Source: Planctomyces sp.
GTDB taxonomy: Bacteria; Planctomycetota; Planctomycetia; Planctomycetales; Planctomycetaceae
Direction: 5' to 3'
Assembly (NCBI GenBank): GCA_002702685.1
Contig: PABD01000240.1
Coordinates: 1-32,905 of the forward strand
DNA length: 32,905 bases
Both the position numbers and the translations under genes were made by a program. This document shows, piece by piece, positions 9,316 through 16,304 of this stretch. The notes beneath the pieces are model-generated. The model did no database searches, was not told the DNA's origin, and saw only the letters and a list, made by a program, of their open reading frames with translations. Each line of letters opens with the position of its first letter. Position 1 is the stretch's first letter.

Positions 9316-9482
9316 CGGCGGGTCGATCTGCTGGCGGGTACGGAGCGGGTTGGTCAGGGGAGAAAAGCGACAGCGAAGTCTCCCATCCAACTTAAGGGGG
9401 AGGGACGATCCGTGTAAAGCGCAGAAGCTTTCACCGCCGATTCGTACACTCCCCCAATCTCCAGATCGCCCTGGATTGCCCC

Positions 9483-10160
9483 TTAGTACCGATCGTGATT
9501 GGAATGCGAATTCCCGTGCACATGCCCGTCGGTTCCGTCTCCATCGTGATTCGATGAAGAGCGGTAAAACTCGTCTCCGAGCTGAACGGATCGATACAGG
9601 CTGTTGATCATGTCGACGACCTGGTCGCGCTGATGAGTCTCGAGCAGCACCTGAACCTTGCGCAGCAGATCCCGTTTCTCGTTGATCTGAGTGGCGACCT
9701 CGCGAACCCCCTCTTCGGTCAACGCACCGCCCACGCCGAAGGAACTGTAAATCTCGTCCCAATCGTGTGCTTCCCAACCTTCGAAGAGCGATGGGTGAGA
9801 ACGGTAGACCTCTGTCACCACCGGATTCGTACGTCGATCCAGTTGCGCTGGATTGACGGTCGAACCGGAGGTGATCGCTCCTGCAGCCGTGTCCTGCTGA
9901 TAGGCCCGTTCATCATCGATATCGCACAGTTCTTCCAGCGGAATCTCAAGGGCTGTGGCAATCTTGCGTAGCGTGCTCGACTGCGGCCAGCGCACTTTCC
10001 CACGTTGCAGATTGGAGAAAAATGTGCGCGAAATTCCCGCCTTCTTCGCGAGTGCCTGCTGACTGATCGCTTTCCGGTGGCTGAAACGTTCAATACGCAG
10101 CAGCAACAGTTCGCGATCCTGATGATTAGAGTCGTTGTCCAACCCCATCGCCTCCCCCAT
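9483..10160 (-). CDS. Xre-family HTH transcriptional regulator with His-rich tail
   Basis: A helix-turn-helix of the Cro/C1 type occupies about residues 15-70: ISQQALAKKAGISRTFFSNLQRGKVRWPQSSTLRKIATALEIPLEEL. The middle is helical and charged (VREVATQINEKRDLLRKVQVLLETHQRDQVVDMINSLYRSV). The C-terminus is a low-complexity tail of His, Asp, Asn and Gly (NHDGDGTDGHVHGNSHSNHD) with five histidines, which could bind a metal. The ORF track extends to a TTG at 10202. The ATG at 10160 and the ATG at 10148 are better starts: the first has GGAA close by, the second has GGGGGAGG but only two bases away. The AT-rich stretch at 10170-10250 upstream likely holds its promoter. No target gene is evident. Confidence 0.85.
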   Translation of the reverse strand: MGEAMGLDNDSNHQDRELLLLRIERFSHRKAISQQALAKKAGISRTFFSNLQRGKVRWPQSSTLRKIATALEIPLEELCDIDDERAYQQDTAAGAITSGSTVNPAQLDRRTNPVVTEVYRSHPSLFEGWEAHDWDEIYSSFGVGGALTEEGVREVATQINEKRDLLRKVQVLLETHQRDQVVDMINSLYRSVQLGDEFYRSSSNHDGDGTDGHVHGNSHSNHDRY

Positions 10161-10401
10161 TTCCAAATATTTATGTCCAAAAGTTGAACAATTGATGACC
10201 AACTTAATTGCAGATAACTATCCAATTGTATACTATATGTTCATCAATGTCACGCCTGCCAACCACCCGGAGGAGTGACAGCAGCACAATCCGGAATCGA
10301 TAAGCGCTTGACCGGACTGATTCAAGGCGTTGATCGCGTCACTGGCGATGAACGAGGGTGCAGAACGACTGATGGGTTACCACATTAGGAAAGGGCACAA
10401 G

Positions 10402-10629
10402 ATGGTTCGCAGTACATGTTTTTCCTGGGACGACCTGGACCCTCTTGATCGCACGCGGTTGTCTTCCGCGTTCGACGATCCTGACGACGATGATTGGGAG
10501 ATCGATCTGACCCCTCCTCCAACGGTTCGGCGTAAACCGGCGAAGCGGAAATCCCCGCGCTCGCGACCGAAAGAAGACGCCCCAGCCCCTTCCACATCCG
10601 TCGTAAATACTGTTCCCAAAACCACTTGA
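10402..10629 (+). CDS. Small charged hypothetical protein
   Basis: This is an unrecognised frame divergent from the Xre gene. I place the start at 10402 (MVRSTCFSWDDLDPLDRTRL) because AGGAAAGGG lies upstream at a workable distance, giving 75 residues. The ORF track begins at 10330, which adds 24 residues without a good ribosome site. The product has an acidic centre (DDPDDDDWEIDL), then a Pro/Arg/Lys-rich tail (RRKPAKRKSPRSRPKED) and a Ser/Thr end, so it is probably disordered. The sharp acidic-then-basic composition and the ribosome site favour a real gene, but length and lack of homology keep confidence low. It could be controlled by the neighbouring regulator. Confidence 0.45.
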   Translation: MVRSTCFSWDDLDPLDRTRLSSAFDDPDDDDWEIDLTPPPTVRRKPAKRKSPRSRPKEDAPAPSTSVVNTVPKTT

Positions 10630-10717
10630 ATGGAGGCGAGTGGCCTCACCCAAGGTAATAAAACGACTAAACGTTGCGAAAAGCACAGTCCCTGCCGGAA
10701 AATTGTAGGAGCCTCAA

Positions 10718-10903
10718 ATGTAACAACCACTTTGTCGTAAGCAAATTTCAATTTTTGTTCATGTCGATGACTGGAAGGAAATCCGCCGCGAGGCCGCACG
10801 GCAGCATATCCCGATGACCGAACTCTGCCGACGCTGGATGCGGCCGGAACTCGAACGGCTTCACGAACGGGACGAAGCCGGCACGCCGCTCCATTCCGGT
10901 TGA
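10718..10903 (+). pseudogene. Ribbon-helix-helix-like ORF with a stop as codon 2
   Basis: A good ribosome site (TAGGAG, six-base spacing) precedes ATG at 10718, but the next codon is TAA. The same frame then stays open for 59 codons to TGA at 10903. It encodes a beta-strand (KQISIFVHVDD) followed by two helices (WKEIRREAARQHIPMTELCRRW and a charged tail). That order is typical of ribbon-helix-helix (CopG/Arc-like) DNA-binding proteins such as antitoxins. No other in-frame ATG, GTG or TTG precedes the strand. A single base change at codon 2 (CAA, AAA or GAA to TAA) would explain it, so I call it a pseudogene, with recoding, a start-stop control element or a sequencing error as alternatives. 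The frame is missing from the ORF track. Confidence 0.55.
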
Positions 10904-11087
10904 ATGTTCGTTGAATCCCGTCCCCCTTCATCCGTGGGGGCTGATGCATGAAAGAGAAAGGAATCGACTGTTGATCCGGTGAGGATCGCCTCCGCCGCTG
11001 AAACCGCCCCAATGCGAACAGCGGTCGACCACATCCTGCTAACCTGAACTCCCCTGACCTGAGCTATCTCTGCCGGAGAATGATCGT

Positions 11088-11567
11088 ATGTCTCATCGTG
11101 TCCGTCGTCGTACTTACCCCAGTGATCTCTCCGACGCCCAGTGGCGGGCGATCGCTCCCCTCGTCACGCCGACCGCAGAGAATCGTCCCGGGCGCCGCCG
11201 GGAAACCGATCTGCGGGAAGTGCTCAACGCCGTCAACTATCGTTGGATGTCGGGCTGTGTCTGGCGGATGATCCCGCATGATCTCCCCTCGTGGAACACG
11301 GTCTACATGTATGCGCATCGCTGGGAGGAAGCGGGGCTCCTCTCGAAAATCCGCACCCTGCTGCTCACCTCCCCCACGCGGCTTACCATCGTAAAACACG
11401 AAATCTACCGGCAGCTACGGGAGGAAACCTGCGTGCCTGCGCAGCAGAAAGTCCACCACAATTCCGAACAGGCCTCTCAGGAAAACGTGGCTCGTTCTGA
11501 CGAACAACACGAGGAGCCCATATCCGCTCACGACCCTTCCGGTCTGCTCGCCTCGGCGTCGCGATAA
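11088..11567 (+). CDS. IS5/IS402-type transposase N-terminal domain, stand-alone (no catalytic part)
   Basis: Residues about 8-85 match the DUF4096-type N-terminal domain of IS5-group transposases: YPSDLSDAQWRAIAPLV, then RRETDLREVLNAVNYRWMSGCVWRMIPHDLPSWNTVYMYAHRWEEAGLL. In an intact element this is followed, directly or after a frameshift, by a DDE catalytic domain. Here the frame diverges after LLSKIRTLLL into an unrelated Gln/Glu-rich tail, and no DDE-domain reading frame follows in the next kilobase. A GGAG lies nine bases before the ATG at 11088. It is either the remnant of an insertion sequence or a domesticated DNA-binding domain. I did not find terminal inverted repeats. Confidence 0.75.
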   Translation: MSHRVRRRTYPSDLSDAQWRAIAPLVTPTAENRPGRRRETDLREVLNAVNYRWMSGCVWRMIPHDLPSWNTVYMYAHRWEEAGLLSKIRTLLLTSPTRLTIVKHEIYRQLREETCVPAQQKVHHNSEQASQENVARSDEQHEEPISAHDPSGLLASASR

Positions 11568-11694
11568 CCTCCGATGCAATCAATCACGGTTGCATCCGGA
11601 CTTCCGTCCGTGTGAGAATGAACCCAGCCAGCCCCTTTTCCCTGGGCCTTCTTGTGATGGCCTACGGCGCCTTCTCATACTGGAGCGATGTAAC

Positions 11695-12948
11695 ATGCGG
11701 TTCGATCTTATCAGCTTTTCTGCGGCAGCGGTTTTTGTTTCGCTTCAGTTTGTGATGCCCCCGGCGTCATTGCAGGCGGCGCAACCGGAATTGCGGGAGA
11801 TCTTCAGCGGCGGGAACGAGAAGGTGCAGGTCGTCTGTCTGGGCGATTCCGTAACGGGAGTCTATTACCACACCGGCGGTCGTCGGGCTTACCCCGCGAT
11901 GGTCGAGATCGGACTTCGGCAGGCTTTTCCGGAAGCCGACATCAACGTGATCAATGCCGGCATCAGCGGGAACACCACCAACGACGGGTTACGGCGATTG
12001 GAGCGGGATGTACTCGACAAGCATCCTGATCTCGTCACGATCATGTTTTCCCTGAATGATATGACCCGTGTACCGCTCGCCGAATTTGTAGCGAATCTCA
12101 AATCGCTCGTCGATCAGATCCACGCGAGGGATGCGGCCGTGCTGCTCTGCACCCCCAACTCCGTATTCGATTCGACAGGACGCCCGATCGAGACGCTGGA
12201 AGACTACGTCGCCGCCATTCGCAATTTTGCCGCCCGGGAAAAACTACCGCTGGCCGATTGCTACGCCACCTTCGAACAACTGCGAAACGAAGATGAATGG
12301 GCGTGGACCATGTTGATGAGTGATGACATTCATCCCAACATGGGTGGCCACAAACTGCTCGCGGAAACGATTGTCTCCAGCATCAGCGGTAAGGCGATTT
12401 CGCTCGCCGACGAAGCCCCCCTGCAACCGGCGATTCCAAACACTCTGCGCAAGCTCCTCACCGGGCAACGTCCGGTCCTGATCGCGATGCCCCCCGTCCA
12501 TGAAATTCTCACGGAGATCATCGGGAACGAATTCCCGGATCGAAAAGTCAGCTCCGCCAGCTGGGTAACTGAGAATCGCACACTCGCGGAAATCGAAGAC
12601 TCGGCCGATTTGATTCGCACCCTCAAGCTCGACGGCGTCTTCATCGCCTTGCCGCACTCAGTCTTACCGGGAAAAGACGCGACGGAATTGCGCCGTCTCT
12701 CCTGGATACTGAATAAGTCGCTCAGCTTCGGAAAACAGGAATGGGATTGTGTCGTCGTATCGCCCGCGCTGTTTCATCCTCCCACGACAGATGAAGAACG
12801 CTTAAAGCTCGATATATTGCGCCAGTTCGTCGCCAACCAGGACCTCACGTTCATTGATCGCGCCGATGACGATCAGGACACCCCCGCCGCGGACATTATT
12901 AAGAACTGGTGGCGCGATCAGCGGGCGCTCCTGGAAAACGCGGAGTGA
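11695..12948 (+). CDS. Secreted SGNH/GDSL-type hydrolase
   Basis: The track starts at 11590, but the ATG at 11695 gives a signal peptide (MRFDLISFSAAAVFVSLQFVMPPASLQAAQ) and has GGAG upstream, yielding 417 residues. The SGNH blocks are visible: VCLGDSVTG with the nucleophile Ser about 52, NAGISGNTTNDGLRRL (block II Gly), IMFSLNDM (block III Asn about 121), and DDIHPNMGGHKLLAE with the Asp-x-x-His pair. This predicts an exported esterase or lipase-like enzyme acting on acyl or acetyl esters, perhaps of polysaccharides. About 150 further residues (from PLQPAIPNTLRKLL) form a second domain that I do not recognise and that contains its own alpha/beta pattern. The gene appears to be a single unit. 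Confidence 0.88.
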   Translation: MRFDLISFSAAAVFVSLQFVMPPASLQAAQPELREIFSGGNEKVQVVCLGDSVTGVYYHTGGRRAYPAMVEIGLRQAFPEADINVINAGISGNTTNDGLRRLERDVLDKHPDLVTIMFSLNDMTRVPLAEFVANLKSLVDQIHARDAAVLLCTPNSVFDSTGRPIETLEDYVAAIRNFAAREKLPLADCYATFEQLRNEDEWAWTMLMSDDIHPNMGGHKLLAETIVSSISGKAISLADEAPLQPAIPNTLRKLLTGQRPVLIAMPPVHEILTEIIGNEFPDRKVSSASWVTENRTLAEIEDSADLIRTLKLDGVFIALPHSVLPGKDATELRRLSWILNKSLSFGKQEWDCVVVSPALFHPPTTDEERLKLDILRQFVANQDLTFIDRADDDQDTPAADIIKNWWRDQRALLENAE

Positions 12949-13474
12949 ACATCACCCGTTCTTGCCGCGCGAACCTTCGGAGACGAAGTAATTCCGGGGC
13001 CAATCCCCCTGTAATCTAGAGGTAATCTGGGGCGAAGTGTCAAACTTTACGGCCCACGCGACAGCAATTGGCGAGCCTTATGTTCTGGACCGATAAGAGG
13101 AGTGGTAGATACCGAGATTCTGCCGATTGAACTCAGGCGGGATGGAAATATTGTTGAACAGGATCCCACAGTCTGAGTCGCCTTGTATGGCGAGAGTCGA
13201 TTTCGGAATCGGATCTCAAGGACGGGATGCCTGAGCAGATCGGGCCAGACCAAATCTATTTCCGGATCGACGACAGACTCTTTCCCCGATTGCGTACCTC
13301 CGTCCGACGCCTCACTGCAGGCGTACTTGATGGGACAACCAAGTTTCGCCCTTCCACTCGCAAGTGGAATCGGAAGTTAACGAACAACGACGGCCAGGTT
13401 TCGCCCCTTACACAGTCCTTTACGGACAATAACAAATCAGACTTCAGGTCGGACCCACGTCTACAGAAGGAGCA
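12949..13474 (+). other. Intergenic stretch without a convincing gene
   Basis: These 526 bases contain only short competing frames on both strands (for example 13183-13380, 13227-13520 and 13047-13253 minus) without recognisable content. A small perfect hairpin, TTCCACT-CGCA-AGTGGAA, sits at 13352-13369. The frame at 13227 has AAGGA before its ATG but overlaps the next gene, so I do not call it. Confidence 0.5.
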
Positions 13475-14083
13475 ATGGACGACATGCCATCATTCAAGAA
13501 ACTCGCAATCACTGGACTGACCTGCCTCGGTCTGACAGTTTCCGCCACTTACACCATGGCCGCCGGCCCGAGTGCCCCGGCGACTCAGGCTGCGAACCAG
13601 GTGAGCGATGTCGCTCTCGCGCCCGGTGGAACATTCTTCGGACACGTCGTCGACGATCAGGGTAAAGCGATCGAAGGCGCTGTCGTGAAAGTTTACAAAG
13701 GCAAATCGGAAGTCTCTTCCGCAGTGACCGATAAAACCGGTCTCTTCGCAGCGAAGAACGTTCGTGGTGGTGTCTACCGCGTGACCGCCGGACAGGCCAA
13801 CGGCCTCTACCGCTTCTGGACGGCTGAAGCCGCTCCTCCGTCCGCGTCCACCAAAACCGTCCTCGTCTCTTCACCGCAAGTCGTGCGTGGACAGCTCGGT
13901 GCTCTTGGTGGCATCAGCGCGAGCGGAGCCGCTCTCGGTGCCGGTGGCGCTGCTCTGGGTGGTATCGGGGTCATCAACATGAACAAAACCGATGACATCA
14001 ATGACGAGCTCGATTCACTTCGTCAACAACTCAAAGACACTCAGGATCACCTCGACGAAATCGAAGACATCGTCACCTTCTGA
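13475..14083 (+). CDS. Small secreted carboxypeptidase-regulatory-like domain protein
   Basis: The 202-residue product has a signal peptide (MPSFKKLAITGLTCLGLTVSATYTMAAG). A single carboxypeptidase-regulatory-like (Ig-like, transthyretin-type) domain follows at about 48-110: GGTFFGHVVDDQGKAIEGAVVKVYKG, TDKTGLFAAKNVRGGVYRVTA. Next comes a Gly/Ala-rich linker (LGGISASGAALGAGGAALGGIG) and a C-terminal acidic amphipathic helix (DDINDELDSLRQQLKDTQDHLDEIEDIV) that looks like a coiled coil. The ATG at 13475 has AGGAG only two bases away; the ATG at 13484 begins the signal peptide more naturally and may be the true start. A strong terminator follows, so it is monocistronic. It is probably an abundant envelope or surface protein; its partner is unknown. 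Confidence 0.85.
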   Translation: MDDMPSFKKLAITGLTCLGLTVSATYTMAAGPSAPATQAANQVSDVALAPGGTFFGHVVDDQGKAIEGAVVKVYKGKSEVSSAVTDKTGLFAAKNVRGGVYRVTAGQANGLYRFWTAEAAPPSASTKTVLVSSPQVVRGQLGALGGISASGAALGAGGAALGGIGVINMNKTDDINDELDSLRQQLKDTQDHLDEIEDIVTF

Positions 14084-14146
14084 TCCTCATGTGAAGATCA
14101 ATCGCCATTCGCCTCACGAGTGAATGACGACAACCATATACCTGAA

Positions 14147-14180
14147 ACCGATGCGGACCATCCTCCGCATCGGTTTTTTT
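14147..14180 (+). terminator. Strong rho-independent terminator
   Basis: ACCGATGCGGA and TCCGCATCGGT form a perfect eleven-base stem with a CCATCC loop, followed by a run of seven T. It ends the small secreted protein gene 64 bases upstream. Confidence 0.92.
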
Positions 14181-14216
14181 GTGTTGAGGATGGTCACCGC
14201 GCGTGTTGCCGCATTA

Positions 14217-14246
14217 TTGCGTCCAGTCGTGAGACTCGCTTAGGAT
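14217..14246 (+). promoter_or_regulatory. Possible sigma70-type promoter for the dimethylformamidase-like gene
   Basis: TTGCGT and TAGGAT are separated by 18 bases, 43 bases ahead of the start codon. Both match the consensus only partly. The inverted repeat directly downstream adds weight. Confidence 0.4.
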
Positions 14247-14271
14247 AGTTAGTTCACCCGCTGAACTAACT
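14247..14271 (+). promoter_or_regulatory. Perfect 10-bp inverted repeat, candidate operator or leader hairpin
   Basis: AGTTAGTTCA, CCCGC, TGAACTAACT forms a perfect dyad. It lies immediately after the proposed -10 box and 18 bases before the ATG of the dimethylformamidase-like gene. The position suits a repressor site over the transcription start or an RNA hairpin in the leader. Confidence 0.5.
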
Positions 14272-14289
14272 GTAACCAAAGGCGAGCCG

Positions 14290-15864
14290 ATGTCGGACAG
14301 TCACCTCCCCCCGGACGATTCCCCGGTTGATGAATCCATCTCCAGCGAGCGGTTGAGCCGACGCAGTCTGCTCAAGTCGGCCGCTTTCGGCCTATGCCTG
14401 AGCGGCTTGTCCTCTTCTCAAGTCCGCAGTGCGGAACCCCTGCTGCGGAAAACCCGGACCTCCAACAGGATTACCGAGGAGAACCGCCACCAGGGAACGA
14501 CCGATTGGCAACTGACGTATGTCCGGACCGACAGCGCGGAGAACAGACGGTCGAAATTGATCGAAGGCTACTGCTCGAGCCAGCGCGTGCGTCCGGGAGA
14601 AAGCATCGACATCTTCGTCAGTACGAGTGAACCGACGGATGTCGTGATTGATCTCTATCGCCTGGGTTACTACCAGGGGAAAGGGGGTCGCTGGCGCACC
14701 CAATTGGGACCCTTCGCCGTGAAACCGCAACCCGATCCGGAGATCGGTCCGAACCGTGTGCGGGAATGCCGGTGGGAGAAGACGACTTCGTTTACAATTC
14801 CCGACGACTGGGTCAGCGGGGTCTATCTCGGCAAGTTGTCCTGTGATGCTCATCGGTATCAGAGTTATGTCGTCTTCATCGTCCGCGATGATCAACCGGC
14901 CGAAATCCTGCTTCAGTGCAGCGACAACACCTGGCAGGCCTACAACAAATGGCCGCACGAATTTTCGTTGTATAACACGGACTTGCCGAACAAAGCGCTG
15001 AACGGCAGCACAAGAGTCAGCTTCGATCGCCCTTACGCCTGGTATCCACAAGTCGTCGACCAACCCCTCTCACTCGGTTCGGGTGAGTTTCTGTTGTGGG
15101 AGTTCCCCCTCGCGTTCTGGCTCGAACAACAGGGCTACGACGTCACCTATATCTCGAACCTCGACCTGCACACCGACCCGGCAGGGCTCAAACGGGCGCC
15201 CGTATTTCTCTCCGTCGGTCATGATGAATATTACAGCCTCGAAATGTATCAACATCTCAAACAGGCCATCGACGAAGGCTTGAACGTCGCCTTCCTGTCG
15301 GGGAATTCCTGCTGCTTTGTCGCCCCACTTGTCCCGGGCAGCGATGGCGTTCCCCATCGCGTCTTTCATCGGGCGGGACGGTACGGCGGCATTTCGCCCG
15401 CGGAGGAAGCCAGCGGCTTCGGGCCGTTCGATGTCGAAGGTCCGAACGAGAACCAGCTGATGGGGGCCCGGACTATCGACCCGTTCAACGGGTCGGGCGA
15501 CTGGATCTGCACGCAACCCGATCACTGGCTCTTCGCCGAGACCGGGATGAAGGCGGGCGATGGCATCCCGGGTCTGGTCGGTTGGGAATTCCACGGCGAC
15601 CCCGCGGACATCGACGGACTGGAAATCATCGCCGAGGGGACTTCGACCAATGCCGGTGGTCGCGACGCGCACTGGACGGCCACCATCTACCCGGGGCCGC
15701 ACGGCAACTGGGTTTTCAACGCCTCGACTATTTACTGGTCGATGGGGCTCAGCCGACCGCCGGGATTCACGCTCCCCTACAGCCACTTCGGTCGCCCGCA
15801 CGGCCCCGACCCGAGGGTACAGCAGATCACCACCAACTTCCTGCGACAGTGCGGTCTCGGTTAG
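14290..15864 (+). CDS. Tat-exported N,N-dimethylformamidase beta-subunit-like protein
   Basis: The 524-residue product has a twin-arginine signal: LSRRSLLKSAAFGLCLSGL (about 22-40), cleaved near VRSA. The remainder matches the large-subunit-like domain of N,N-dimethylformamidase: an Ig-like N-terminal part (GESIDIFVSTSEPTDVVIDLYRLGYYQGKGGR), then SDNTWQAYNKW, GHDEYYSLEMYQHLKQA and FLSGNSCCF. In the family this domain sits in an amidohydrolase, but many relatives are exported proteins of unknown activity. Tat export suggests a cofactor or folding in the cytoplasm. The conserved GHDEYYS and FLSGN segments suggest the active region is intact. The preceding inverted repeat suggests dedicated regulation. 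The true substrate is unknown. Confidence 0.85.
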   Translation: MSDSHLPPDDSPVDESISSERLSRRSLLKSAAFGLCLSGLSSSQVRSAEPLLRKTRTSNRITEENRHQGTTDWQLTYVRTDSAENRRSKLIEGYCSSQRVRPGESIDIFVSTSEPTDVVIDLYRLGYYQGKGGRWRTQLGPFAVKPQPDPEIGPNRVRECRWEKTTSFTIPDDWVSGVYLGKLSCDAHRYQSYVVFIVRDDQPAEILLQCSDNTWQAYNKWPHEFSLYNTDLPNKALNGSTRVSFDRPYAWYPQVVDQPLSLGSGEFLLWEFPLAFWLEQQGYDVTYISNLDLHTDPAGLKRAPVFLSVGHDEYYSLEMYQHLKQAIDEGLNVAFLSGNSCCFVAPLVPGSDGVPHRVFHRAGRYGGISPAEEASGFGPFDVEGPNENQLMGARTIDPFNGSGDWICTQPDHWLFAETGMKAGDGIPGLVGWEFHGDPADIDGLEIIAEGTSTNAGGRDAHWTATIYPGPHGNWVFNASTIYWSMGLSRPPGFTLPYSHFGRPHGPDPRVQQITTNFLRQCGLG

Positions 15865-16304
15865 ATTATCCGCATATCCTGCGCACACAACAGATTGGAA
15901 TACCCATCCTGTTCAGAGGAAGAGGAGAACCGTTGATGCCTTCACGAAATCTGGCGGGCTGGCTCACTTTGCGGGTTGTATTTCCCGCGAGTTGTGAAAA
16001 GATACGGGAAAGGACAAAACCGGTCCGCGGGCTGTCAGCAAAGAGATACCTGCCGTAAGCATCCTGGCCTCACCGTCTGCATGCGGATGATGCTTACCGG
16101 AATGACCTGAAGTCACCCACCCCAGCACCCGCCCGCTGCCCGAACTTCCTGTGCGAACTGCCCTTGCGGTTCTCCAAACACATGGTCCTGAGCAACCGTT
16201 GTATCAAGCGCCTGGTACAATCGTCAGGTTGCCTGAGGGAGGTTAATGGCGCATCGCCGCGAAAACTAGGCGGCATCCCTCCAAGTTTCGCTGAGGAACT
16301 TTCA
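15865..16304 (+). other. Intergenic region upstream of the GYF_2 gene
   Basis: These 440 bases hold no convincing gene. GTAAGCATC (16055-16063) and GATGCTTAC (16089-16097) form a nine-base inverted repeat with a 25-base loop. The upstream part of the track frame 16164-17729 falls here and is judged non-coding because a better GTG start exists at 16305. Confidence 0.5.

Noticed and set aside
9316-9777. N-terminal extension of the 707-residue track frame
   Set aside because: Arg-rich with no domain; a signal peptide begins at the ATG at 9315.
13227-13520. 97-residue plus-strand frame with AAGGA before its ATG
   Set aside because: No recognisable content, and it runs 46 bases into the better-supported secreted protein gene.
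16164-16304. Upstream extension of the GYF_2 frame
   Set aside because: The GTG at 16305 has a proper ribosome site and the first domain begins there.
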